A stretch of 64,000 nt of DNA from Streptomyces sp. NBC_01260 (GTDB lineage: Bacteria; Actinomycetota; Actinomycetes; Streptomycetales; Streptomycetaceae), in contig NZ_CP108464.1 in the NCBI RefSeq assembly GCF_036226405.1, positions 6,014,001 through 6,078,000 on the forward strand, given 5' to 3'. Each line of letters opens with the position of its first letter. Position 1 is the stretch's first letter. The translations under genes were made by a program, and so were the position numbers. The notes under the pieces are model-generated. The model worked only from the letters and a program-made list of their open reading frames with translations, had not been told where the DNA came from and made no database searches. Shown here one piece after another: positions 1 through 8,603 of this stretch.

Positions 1-1008
<1,008 letters not shown>

Positions 1009-1051
1009 CCGCGCAGGGTGGTGGGACGCCCCGGCCCGAGGGTGCTGCCAG

Positions 1052-1075
1052 GTACACCCCCGGGCGGGGGTGTAC
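1052..1075. promoter_or_regulatory. 24-bp perfect inverted repeat upstream of the secreted hydrolase
   Basis: Arms GTACACCCCC (1052-1061) and GGGGGTGTAC (1066-1075) flank the tetraloop GGGC. It lies 44 bases after the thiolase stop and 42 bases before the hydrolase start, with a possible -10 TAGCGT at 1104. It could be an operator for the hydrolase promoter or a terminator for the thiolase; no U-tract follows, which favours neither strongly in this GC-rich genome. Confidence 0.55.
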
Positions 1076-1116
1076 GCGGATGTCGGCGCCGGCCGCGGTT
1101 GCCTAGCGTCGGGGTC

Positions 1117-2412
1117 ATGGAAAACAACGCGAGCAACTCCACCCGGGCGAACGGGACTCGACGACTCCTGGCCGCCGCCACCGTGGTGGTCCTCGCCGCA
1201 CTGAGCACGGTTCCGGCCGCGGCGGCCGGGCACTCGGCGCCCGGCCGCCAGGCCTCCGCGCGGCACGCGGCCCTGCCCGCCGCCGCCCAGCGGCACGACG
1301 CGCGCGGCGGACTCCTCGCCCTCACCCCCGTCGCCCGCGTCGGCCGGGCCGGCGTCGCGGACTTCCTCGCCACGGCGGGCATGGACACGGCCACCGTCAG
1401 ACACGGCGTCCGGGCCTACCGCCTCACCTACCGCACCGTCACCCCGCAGGGCGGTCCCACCACCGCCACCGGGCTCCTCGTGCTCCCCGAGGGCGGCGCC
1501 CACCGGCTGGACCTGGTGTCCGACACCCACGGCACGATGGTCCACCGCGACTACGCGCCCTCGGTCGGCGAGGACTCCGGCCGCTACGCCGCCTACCTCC
1601 ACGCCTCGGCGGGGCGGGCGGTCGCCGCCCCGGACTACCTGGGCCTGGGCAGGGGCCCCGGATTCCATCCGTACATGGACACCCGGTCCGCCGTCACCGC
1701 ATCGCTCGACATGCTCCGCGCCTCGCGCACCGCCGCCCTCCGGCTGGGCCGCCCGCTCACCGGTGACGTGTACGCGAGCGGCTTCTCGCAGGGCGGCCAG
1801 GTGGCCATGGCGCTGGGCAGGGCGCTGGAGAGAGGCGCCGACCGGCGCCTCACCCTGCGGGCCCTGGCCCCCGTGTCGGGACCGTACGACATCGAGCACG
1901 CCGAGGCCCCCGGCACCTTCGACGGCAGCATCAACCCGACGAGCGCGATCTTCTACATGACGTACTTCCTCACCGCGCAGAACCGGCTCCACCCGCTCTG
2001 GAAGGACCCCTCCGAGGCCTTCCGGGAGCCGTACGCGGACATCGTCGACGGTCTCTTCGACACGAACCACACGGAGGAGGAGATCTTCCGGGCCCTCCCC
2101 GCGACGCTGAAGGAACTGCTCACCGACGACTACTACCGGCAGATCCAGCACCCGAGCGGCGCCCTGCTCGCCGCGTACCGCGCCCAGGACGGCAACTGCG
2201 CCTGGAAGCCGGACGTCCCGGTACGGCTCTACTCCTCGTCGGGCGACACCGACGTGCCGATCGCCAACGCCCGTCACTGCGCGGCCGACCTGGCGAAGCG
2301 GGGCGTCGAGGCGCCGGTGACCGACCAGGGGCCGGTCAGTCACAACGAGACGTATCTGAAGTCGGGTCCGCAGATCGTGCGCTGGTTCGACGCCGCGGCG
2401 GCGCGACGCTGA
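1117..2412 (+). CDS. Secreted alpha/beta hydrolase (secretory-lipase-like)
   Basis: Predicted exported esterase/lipase of 431 aa. I chose the ATG at 1117 because a clean signal peptide follows: a basic stretch after the asparagine-rich start, a hydrophobic core LLAAATVVVLAAL, and an Ala-rich cleavage region near residues 30-35. The frame is open upstream to 1018, but that part encodes no signal sequence. The nucleophile elbow is GFSQGG at about residue 226; GTHG-like DTHGTM near residue 140 fits the oxyanion region, and the late aspartate (SSSGDTDVPI) and histidine (PVSHNET) complete a plausible triad. The layout resembles the LIP secretory lipases of actinobacteria and fungi. The substrate is unknown. 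It lies directly after the steroid-type thiolase but has its own promoter region, so co-regulation is uncertain. Confidence 0.8.
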   Translation: MENNASNSTRANGTRRLLAAATVVVLAALSTVPAAAAGHSAPGRQASARHAALPAAAQRHDARGGLLALTPVARVGRAGVADFLATAGMDTATVRHGVRAYRLTYRTVTPQGGPTTATGLLVLPEGGAHRLDLVSDTHGTMVHRDYAPSVGEDSGRYAAYLHASAGRAVAAPDYLGLGRGPGFHPYMDTRSAVTASLDMLRASRTAALRLGRPLTGDVYASGFSQGGQVAMALGRALERGADRRLTLRALAPVSGPYDIEHAEAPGTFDGSINPTSAIFYMTYFLTAQNRLHPLWKDPSEAFREPYADIVDGLFDTNHTEEEIFRALPATLKELLTDDYYRQIQHPSGALLAAYRAQDGNCAWKPDVPVRLYSSSGDTDVPIANARHCAADLAKRGVEAPVTDQGPVSHNETYLKSGPQIVRWFDAAAARR

Positions 2413-2427
2413 CCCCGGGCGCGGACG

Positions 2428-2464
2428 CCGACAACCCCGACCGCACCGCGGTCGGGGTTGTCGG
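2428..2464. terminator. Bidirectional terminator hairpin
   Basis: A perfect 15-bp inverted repeat (arms 2428-2442 and 2450-2464, loop of 7) sits between the convergent ends of the hydrolase (2412) and the ECF operon (2549). Being symmetrical, it could end transcription from either side. Confidence 0.8.
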
Positions 2465-2548
2465 TCACTGCCGGACGGGAGTCCGGGCCGGCTCGGTACC
2501 AGCTGTCGGACTGCCGTTTCGTACGGGACGAAGGTCCTGTGGGTGCCC

Positions 2549-3376
2549 TCACTCGTCCGGGACGTCGAATGTGACCTGGGCCCCGAAGGCGGCGCGCCGG
2601 GTGGCCCTGCGCAGCGCCTTCAGGAGCGCCGTCCCGACGGTCAGCGTCAGTACGACGGTGAGCACGGCCCGGCCCAGGTCCCAGCCGGCCGAGGTGGCCG
2701 TGCAGTACGCGAGGAAGCGCACCAGGTTCTCCGGCAGCGGGTCTCCGGGATGGAAGGAGATGCCCGAACCGAGGCCCGGCACGATCGTCCACCCGTACAG
2801 ATTCATGACCGTCCCGTACGCGAACGCCGCCACCGCCCCGTACGCCGCCAGCATCAGCAGCTCGGCGCGCCCGCGCAGCCGGTCCGGCCCCGGCAGCAGC
2901 CCCGCGCCCATCGTGAACCAGCCCATCGACAGCATCTGGAACGGCATCCACGGGCCCACCCCGCCGGTCAGCAGCGCGGACGCGAACATCGTCACCGAGC
3001 CGAGCACGAAGCCGAAGCCGGGCCCCAGCACCCGCCCGCTCAGCACCATCAGGAAGAACATCGGCTCCAGCCCCGCCGTGCCCGCCCCCAACGGCCGCAG
3101 CGCGGCGCCGACCGCGGCCAGCACCCCCAGCATCGCCACCGCCTTCGCGTCGAGCCCGGCGTCCGCGATCATCGCGACCACCACCCCGACCAGCAGCGGC
3201 AGCAGCGCGGCGAACAGCCAGGGGGCGTCCTGCGCATGGGCGAGACCCGAGTCGGGCCCGGCCAGCAGCGGCCAGCCGAAGGCGACCACGCCGATCGCGC
3301 TGATCAGCACCAGCGCCGCGACGGCCCGCGGCCCGAGCCGCACCGGCCGCGTCCCGCGCCCGGTCGTTCCGCTCAT
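2549..3376 (-). CDS. ECF transporter S component, probable cobalamin-specific
   Basis: Integral membrane substrate-binding (S) subunit of an energy-coupling-factor importer, 275 aa. About six hydrophobic segments are visible, starting with AVAALVLISAIGVVAFGWPLL. The loop GAGTAGLEPMFFLMVLSGRVLG and the following glycine-rich helix are typical of the S-component family with a cytosolic N-terminus. The ATG at 3376 was chosen because it overlaps the upstream ecfA stop by 4 bases (ATGA); an in-frame start 15 codons upstream would overlap ecfA further. It is the last gene of the riboswitch-led operon. The B12 specificity is inferred from the riboswitch and the transcobalamin-like first gene; the subunit itself shows no diagnostic B12 motif that I can name. 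CbrT-type S components are the nearest functional parallel. Confidence 0.8.
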   Translation of the reverse strand: MSGTTGRGTRPVRLGPRAVAALVLISAIGVVAFGWPLLAGPDSGLAHAQDAPWLFAALLPLLVGVVVAMIADAGLDAKAVAMLGVLAAVGAALRPLGAGTAGLEPMFFLMVLSGRVLGPGFGFVLGSVTMFASALLTGGVGPWMPFQMLSMGWFTMGAGLLPGPDRLRGRAELLMLAAYGAVAAFAYGTVMNLYGWTIVPGLGSGISFHPGDPLPENLVRFLAYCTATSAGWDLGRAVLTVVLTLTVGTALLKALRRATRRAAFGAQVTFDVPDE

Positions 3377-5097
3377 GCGACGCCCCCCAGCGCCTCGCGC
3401 ACCTGCGTCACGGTCAGCCACTCCTGAGGGGCCAGGACCTTGGCGATCTGCGGGGCGAACGCCGGGGACGACACCACGACCTGCGCGGTCGGCCCGTCCG
3501 CCACCACCTCACCGTCGGCGAGGATCACCACCCGGTGCGCCAGCTCGGCGGCCAGCTCCACATCGTGCGTGGCCAGCACGATCGCATGGCCCTCGGCCGC
3601 CAGTGCGCGCAGCACCCCGACGAGCCGGGCCTTCGCCGCGTAGTCCAGGCCCCGGGTCGGCTCGTCCAGGAGCAGCAGCGGGGGCCGGGCGGTGAGCACG
3701 AGGGCGAGCGCCAGGGCGAGCCGCTGCCCCTCGGAGAGATCACGGGGGTGGGTGCCGTCCGGTACGCCGGGCAGCAGCTCGGACACCAGGGCCCGGCAGC
3801 TGCCCGGCGCGGCGCCCGCGTCGGCGTCCGCCGCCGCGCACTCGGCGGCGACCGTGTCCGTGTACAGCAGATCGCGCGGCTCCTGCGGTACCAGGCCGAC
3901 CCGGCGCACCATCTCGCGCGGCGGCGTGCGGTGCGGGGTCCGGCCGCCGACCAGGACGCTGCCGGAGGTCGGCTCGACCATGCCCACGAGGGCGGCGAGC
4001 AGCGTGGACTTGCCCGCGCCGTTACGCCCCATCAGTGCGACGGTCTCGCCGGGCGCGACGGTGAGCGTCACCCGGCGCAGCGCCTCGATCCGGCCGCGCC
4101 GCACCCCGAGGCGCTCGATCCGGGTGGTGGCGTCGGTGACGGGCTCGGGCACGGCGCTCTCCCGCGGATCGCGGCCGAACAGTCTGGCCAGGGCGCCCCG
4201 CCGAACGGCGGGGCGGGGGGCGGCGACCACCTCGGCCGGCAGCCGCGGCCCGTCCGCACCGGAGACCGGCCCCGGCCGCTCGCCCGCCAGGGACGCGCGC
4301 ATCCCCGAGGCCCGCCGCCGGGCGTCCCGCACCGAGAGCGGCAGCGGGTCCCAGCCCGCCAGCCGCCCCAGGGCCACGACCGGCGGGTGCACCGGCGACA
4401 CCGCCATCACGTCGGCGGGCGGCCCCATCACCGGGGCGGCGCCCGGAGCGGGCAGCAGGACGACCTGGTCGGCGTACTGGACCACGCGCTCCAGCCGGTG
4501 CTCGGCCATCAGGACCGTCGTCCCCAGGTCGTGGACGAGCCGCTGGAGCACCGCGAGGACCTCCTCGGCCGCTGCGGGGTCCAGCGCGGACGTCGGCTCG
4601 TCCAGCACCAGGACCCGGGGATGCGGGGTGAGGACCGAACCGATCGCGACCCGCTGCTGCTGACCGCCGGAGAGCGTGGCGATCGGCCGGTCCCGCAGCC
4701 CGGCGAGGCCCAGCAGGTCGAGGGTCTCCTCGACCCGCCGCCGCATCACGTCCGGGGCCAGGCCCAGCGACTCCATGCCGTACGCCAGCTCGTCCTCGAC
4801 CGTGTCGGTCACGAAGTGGGAGAGCGGGTCCTGACCCACCGTGCCGACCAGATCGGCCAGTTCACGCGGCTTGTGCGTACGGGTGTCGCGCCCGCCGACG
4901 GTGACCCGCCCGGTCAGCCGTCCCCCGGTGAAGTGCGGCACCAGCCCCGACACGGCACCCAGCAAAGTCGACTTACCGACCCCCGACGGCCCGACGAGCA
5001 GCACCAGTTCACCCTCCGGAACGGTCAGATCGACCCCCGACAGGGTGGGGCGCCCGGTCCCCTCGTACTGCACCGAAACATCGTCGAACCGGATCAC
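3373..5097 (-). CDS. ECF transporter double ATPase EcfA (two ABC domains in one chain)
   Basis: Energising subunit, 574 aa, made of two fused ABC domains. First domain: Walker A GPSGVGKST (about residues 36-44), signature LSGGQQQRVAIG, Walker B VLVLDEPTSALDP, then H-loop AEHRLERV. A proline/arginine-rich linker follows (about residues 245-320). Second domain: Walker A GRNGAGKST, a degenerate signature DLSEGQRLALALA, Walker B LLLLDEPTRGLDY and H-loop ATHDVELA. Other bacteria often use separate EcfA1 and EcfA2 proteins; the fusion is common in actinobacteria. The GTG start at 5097 overlaps the ecfT stop (GTGA). The frame stays open far upstream through ecfT, but that stretch has no homologous content. 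It works at the cytoplasmic face with EcfT and the S component. Confidence 0.9.
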   Translation of the reverse strand: MIRFDDVSVQYEGTGRPTLSGVDLTVPEGELVLLVGPSGVGKSTLLGAVSGLVPHFTGGRLTGRVTVGGRDTRTHKPRELADLVGTVGQDPLSHFVTDTVEDELAYGMESLGLAPDVMRRRVEETLDLLGLAGLRDRPIATLSGGQQQRVAIGSVLTPHPRVLVLDEPTSALDPAAAEEVLAVLQRLVHDLGTTVLMAEHRLERVVQYADQVVLLPAPGAAPVMGPPADVMAVSPVHPPVVALGRLAGWDPLPLSVRDARRRASGMRASLAGERPGPVSGADGPRLPAEVVAAPRPAVRRGALARLFGRDPRESAVPEPVTDATTRIERLGVRRGRIEALRRVTLTVAPGETVALMGRNGAGKSTLLAALVGMVEPTSGSVLVGGRTPHRTPPREMVRRVGLVPQEPRDLLYTDTVAAECAAADADAGAAPGSCRALVSELLPGVPDGTHPRDLSEGQRLALALALVLTARPPLLLLDEPTRGLDYAAKARLVGVLRALAAEGHAIVLATHDVELAAELAHRVVILADGEVVADGPTAQVVVSSPAFAPQIAKVLAPQEWLTVTQVREALGGVA

Positions 5098-6299
5098 ACC
5101 TGCTCCTCGAAGCCTGTGGGGGAAGGCGGGACGGGCGCGACCAGCGCGGGCAGCAGACCGATCAGCACCGCGGCGGCGGGCCACAGCGGCAGCACCGGCG
5201 CGGTCAGCGGTACGACCCCGGGGTGCAGCGCCGCCGGATCGGCGCTGCCCGCCCAGATCATCGCCACCGCGACCGCCGCACCGGAGCCCGCGACCAGCCA
5301 GGCCCGTACGCCCCACCGGTCGGGCCGGTAGCGGGTCCGCACCGAACGCGCCCCGCCGAGGCGCAGCCCGGCCATCGCCGCGACCAGACCGGCGATCAGC
5401 AGCGGCAGCCCGTACACCGCACCCTGCGCGGCCAGCAGCCCGTACGTACCGGCGCAGACACCGAGCAGCCCGCCGAGGGTGAGGACGTTCGTGGTGTGCC
5501 GTACGGCCGCCGGCACCCGCGCGGTGCGCCCGTAGCCGCGCGCGTCCATCGAGGCCGCCACCGCGACCGACCGCTCCAGCGCCCCCTCCAGGACCGGCAG
5601 CCCGATCTGGAGCACGGCCCCGACCCCGCCGGTCGCCCGGCCGCGCAGCCGACGGGCGGTGCGCAGCCGCACCACGTCGGTGACCATGTTCGGCGCGAAC
5701 GTCATCGCGACGACGACGGCCACCCCGGCCTCGTACAGCGCACCGGGCAGCGACTTCAGCAGCCGGGCCGGGTTGGCGAGCGAGTTCGCCGCACCGACGC
5801 AGATCAGCAGGGTGGCCAGCTTCGCCCCGTCGTACAGCGCGAAGAGCAGCTGCTCGGCGGTGACCCGGCCACCGATCCGGACGCCCTTCGCCCAGTCCGG
5901 CAGCGGCACCTCGGGCAGGGTGAACAGCCCATGCGTGCCGGGGACCGGCGATCCGAGGAAGACCGAGAAGAGCAGCCGCACCCCGATGACGAACAGCCCG
6001 ATCTTGATGAACGCCCCGTACGACCGGGCCCACGGCGCGTCCGTCCGGCGCGCGGCCACCACATAGCCGGCCACGCCCACCAGCAGCCCGAGCAGCAGCG
6101 GGTTCGTGGTCCGGGACGCGGCGGTGGCGAGCCCCAGCGCCCACAGCCACCACGCCCCGGCGGGCAGCGCGTTGCTCCGGGTCGCGGCGGGCGCGCGCCA
6201 GGCGGGGGCCGGGGAGGGGCCGGTGCCGCGGCCGGGCGCCGTGCGGCCCGTGGCGCCGGTCACCGGGCTCTCCCCGATGCCGGCCGTCGAGCCGTTCAT
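5094..6299 (-). CDS. ecfT: ECF transporter transmembrane component EcfT (CbiQ family)
   Basis: Membrane scaffold subunit, 401 aa, that couples the ATPases to the S component. Hydrophobic segments start at about residue 47 (ALPAGAWWLWALGLATAA) and recur to the C-terminus. The two cytosolic coupling motifs are recognisable: an Ala-Arg motif in TARRLRGRA and the second in SMDARGYGR. The protein is longer than typical EcfT (about 260 aa) because of a proline/threonine-rich N-terminal tail of about 45 residues and extra C-terminal membrane segments. The ATG at 6299 overlaps the stop of the upstream gene (ATGA). It belongs to the B12-riboswitch operon; unlike general-purpose EcfT units, its location suggests a dedicated transporter. 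Confidence 0.88.
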   Translation of the reverse strand: MNGSTAGIGESPVTGATGRTAPGRGTGPSPAPAWRAPAATRSNALPAGAWWLWALGLATAASRTTNPLLLGLLVGVAGYVVAARRTDAPWARSYGAFIKIGLFVIGVRLLFSVFLGSPVPGTHGLFTLPEVPLPDWAKGVRIGGRVTAEQLLFALYDGAKLATLLICVGAANSLANPARLLKSLPGALYEAGVAVVVAMTFAPNMVTDVVRLRTARRLRGRATGGVGAVLQIGLPVLEGALERSVAVAASMDARGYGRTARVPAAVRHTTNVLTLGGLLGVCAGTYGLLAAQGAVYGLPLLIAGLVAAMAGLRLGGARSVRTRYRPDRWGVRAWLVAGSGAAVAVAMIWAGSADPAALHPGVVPLTAPVLPLWPAAAVLIGLLPALVAPVPPSPTGFEEQV

Positions 6300-6985
6300 C
6301 CGCGGCGGCGGCGGGCCTGCGCGACTGCGGCGATGCCGAGCAGAAGGACCGCGCCGACCCCGACGAGAACCCCGGCGGACGGCCCGCCGCCGTCGGAACC
6401 ACCGGTACCGGCGGCAGCGGACGTCGGAGGGGACGCGTCCGCCGTGGCCGGTCGGCCGCTTTCGGCACCGGTGGTTCTGGAGACCTGCTCACCGCACCCC
6501 GTGGCCGGGTAGCCGGTGATCGCGCAGAGCAGCGCGTCACTCCCGTAACGCAGCGGCTCGGCCACCGACGCGAGCGCCTCGGCGCTGCTCGCGTCCTTCG
6601 GGATCTGCGCGCACGCGGTACGCGGCGGGGGCGGGGTCTCCCCCTCCGGCGCATCGGCGGCGGTGCCGGCGTCGATGACGAGCGCGACCCGCTTGGTGCC
6701 GTGCCGGGCCGGGGTGGCCGCGCAGATCTTCGAGAAGTCGGGGGAGCGGCGCGGCTTCGCCGCGTCCTGGGAGTCGGCGCTCACGGCGAACCGGAAGCCC
6801 TGCACCGAACCGTCGTCCGGCCGGACCAGGGACGGCCCCTGGGTGGCGTACGCCCACCCGCTGCCGGACCCCTCCCAGAAGGACCAGTAGCGGTAACCCG
6901 CCGCCTGGGCCGTGCCCGTGCCGAGCACGGCCAGGACGGCGCCCAGGACCACCAGCAGCGCGGTGGTCCTGCCGGCACGCCTCAC
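6296..6985 (-). CDS. SCO2322-like secreted, C-terminally membrane-anchored protein
   Basis: 229 aa. A GTG start at 6985 overlaps the upstream stop (GTGA) and gives an N-terminal signal sequence (TTALLVVLGAVLAVLGTGTAQA). The mature part opens with YRYWSFWEGSGSGWAYATQGP, an aromatic-rich segment, and carries several cysteines (KICAATP, RTACAQIP, DALLCAITGYPATGCG) that could form disulfides outside the cell. A Ser/Gly-rich stretch precedes a C-terminal membrane helix (GVLVGVGAVLLLGIAAV) and a basic tail, so the domain would be tethered outside. I recognise it as like the family annotated SCO2322 in Streptomyces; its function is not known to me. Its fixed place between the toroid protein and EcfT suggests a surface accessory of the B12 importer. 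Confidence 0.75.
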   Translation of the reverse strand: MRRAGRTTALLVVLGAVLAVLGTGTAQAAGYRYWSFWEGSGSGWAYATQGPSLVRPDDGSVQGFRFAVSADSQDAAKPRRSPDFSKICAATPARHGTKRVALVIDAGTAADAPEGETPPPPRTACAQIPKDASSAEALASVAEPLRYGSDALLCAITGYPATGCGEQVSRTTGAESGRPATADASPPTSAAAGTGGSDGGGPSAGVLVGVGAVLLLGIAAVAQARRRRG

Positions 6986-8241
6986 AGCTGCTGGTTCTTC
7001 CGGCGGCCGCTGATCAGGAATCCGGCGCCCGCGCCGACGGCGAGCCCGATCCCGACGAACCACCAGACACCGCCGATGCCGTCCCCGTCGCCGCTGTCCT
7101 TCCGCTCCTCCTCGGTGGCGCTCGCGGTCGGCTTCTTCACGGCGGCGGGCGCGGGCCCGGTCGCGTTCAGCCGGGCGACGAGGTCGGCGCCGCCGAAGTC
7201 GTGCACGTCGGCGCCGGTCGAGTGGGCGGCCATGACCAGCTGGGCGTAGGCGGCTGGGCCGCTCTGCTCGGCCCAGCCGGCGGAGTTCTTCGCCAGCCAG
7301 TCGACGGACGCGGCGGCCTTGTCCTTGTGCCCGGAGGCGGACAGGGCGACGACCGCGTCGGCGGTGTTGCCGAAGTCGGGCTGCGGGGCGCTGTCCTCGG
7401 CCCCCGGCATCGGCGGCTGGTCGAGGTGACCGGTCTTCGCGAGGGCCCCGGCGAGGTAGTAGGCGCCGTTCTGGGCGGCCTGCTCCGGCTTGAGCGGGGT
7501 GTCCTTGTGACAGCTGGGGTCCTTGACCGCGGCGTTGTTGCCGACGACGAGCCCCTTGCCGAGCGAGCCGAGCACGCCCGCCGCGGTGGCGTCCCCGTTG
7601 GCGACGAGCTTGCCGGCCTTGTCGGGCTGGTAGGCGAAGGCGCCGCCGTCCTTGCCGCCGCAGGGGATGGCGAAGGCCAGCAGGGCGTCGTACGGGGTCT
7701 TGCCGCCGTCCGTCGTCACGTCGCCGAGCTTCTCCCCGGCGCGGGCGAGGGCGCCGATCACGATCGAGGTGGAGTTCGCGTCACTGGCCCCGCCGGCGGT
7801 GTACCCCCAGCCGCCGTCCTCGTTCTGCACGGACTTCAGCCAGTCGACCCCGGTGGCGACGAGGTCCGCGTGCCCGCCGACCTCGTGGAGCGCCTGCACG
7901 GCGGCCGCCGTCGCATTGGTGTCGATCATGGTCTTGGCGTCGCACGGCACGGAGGAGTCGGGGCGGTACGCGGGAAACGCCCCGCTGTCGCACTGCTGCC
8001 CGATCAGCCAGTCGACCGCCTTCGCGGCGGGCGTGACACCCACGGCACGCTGCGAGACGAAGGCCAGCGACTGCCGCCACACCCCGTCGTACGTCGGGTC
8101 CGTCGTGCCGTACAGCCCCGAGGGCAGCGCCGCGGACGGCGAGGGGGAGGGGGACGGCGCGGCTACCGCGGCCGGGGCTGCGGCCGCACAGAGCACGGTG
8201 GCGGTGGCGGCGAGCGCGGCTGCGCTGCGGCGTACGGTCAT
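6982..8241 (-). CDS. Surface-anchored alpha/alpha-toroid protein, transcobalamin-like (prenyltransferase/squalene-oxidase repeat)
   Basis: 419 aa. The ATG at 8241 was chosen for its RBS (AGGAGAG) and the signal peptide that follows (RRSAAALAATATVLCAAAAPAAVA); the frame is open 39 codons further up without an RBS. After a Pro/Ser stretch, the domain (about residues 40-355) repeats helical pairs with motifs such as VDWLIGQQCDSGAFPAY and VDWLKSVQNEDGGWGY, the Q..GGW signature of squalene-cyclase/prenyltransferase toroids. It lacks the DxDD motif of cyclases, so catalysis is not expected. A Lys/Glu/Asp-rich linker, a membrane helix (VWWFVGIGLAVGAGAGFLI) and the tail SGRRKN anchor it. Transcobalamin and intrinsic factor share this fold, and a cobalamin riboswitch precedes the gene, so I infer a B12-capturing protein that feeds the ECF importer. 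Confidence 0.8.
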   Translation of the reverse strand: MTVRRSAAALAATATVLCAAAAPAAVAAPSPSPSPSAALPSGLYGTTDPTYDGVWRQSLAFVSQRAVGVTPAAKAVDWLIGQQCDSGAFPAYRPDSSVPCDAKTMIDTNATAAAVQALHEVGGHADLVATGVDWLKSVQNEDGGWGYTAGGASDANSTSIVIGALARAGEKLGDVTTDGGKTPYDALLAFAIPCGGKDGGAFAYQPDKAGKLVANGDATAAGVLGSLGKGLVVGNNAAVKDPSCHKDTPLKPEQAAQNGAYYLAGALAKTGHLDQPPMPGAEDSAPQPDFGNTADAVVALSASGHKDKAAASVDWLAKNSAGWAEQSGPAAYAQLVMAAHSTGADVHDFGGADLVARLNATGPAPAAVKKPTASATEEERKDSGDGDGIGGVWWFVGIGLAVGAGAGFLISGRRKNQQL

Positions 8242-8359
8242 GGCGGGCGGGGCCTCTCCTGCGGGAAACCGGGCACAGGCACACTCAGGCACCAGGCTCC
8301 GGCTCCGTATACCTCGACGGTGCCGGCCACCGGGGTCCCGATGGCGCGAGCCGGTCACG

Positions 8360-8500
8360 ACACGGACAGGGCATTCCGGCTCGCCGCCGGTGACGGCGGT
8401 TCACGGGACGGGTCTCCCCCGCTCGAACGGAGTCGAGGGCTTGGGGAAGGGTCAGCGCCGGATTCGCACCGGCTTCCCCCTGAACGGGCGTGATGACGAC
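8360..8500 (-). promoter_or_regulatory. Cobalamin (adenosylcobalamin-type) riboswitch
   Basis: On the minus strand the conserved core is present at 8449-8481: an AGGG-like run, then GCCGGTGCGAATCCGGC, then GCTGACCC, matching the consensus GGTGnnAATCCnnnGCTGnCCC of the B12 element. Downstream, at 8370-8382, GAGCCGGAATGCC matches the closing GAGnCnGnAnnCC box. The intervening bases form GC-rich hairpins. The leader ends about 120 bases before the ATG at 8241; that tail contains further GC-rich inverted repeats that could sequester the RBS or end transcription. Expected effect: B12 represses the operon. Ends are approximate. The rest of the 362-base gap (8242-8603) holds only this leader and the upstream promoter region. 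Confidence 0.9.
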
Positions 8501-8603
8501 TCGCACACTCTACCGGGCGGGTACAACGAGAGCCCTGGCCGGTCGCTGTCGCCGGGGCGGGATACGGAGGGGGCGGCCGGGCCGGGCTGTTGGGAATCCG
8601 CCG

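Noticed and set aside
3373..6654. Apparent 1093-aa protein joining ecfA with upstream sequence
   Set aside because: The extra 500 residues are Arg/Ala-rich and out of frame with ecfT; a GTG at 5097 with a GTGA overlap explains the true start.
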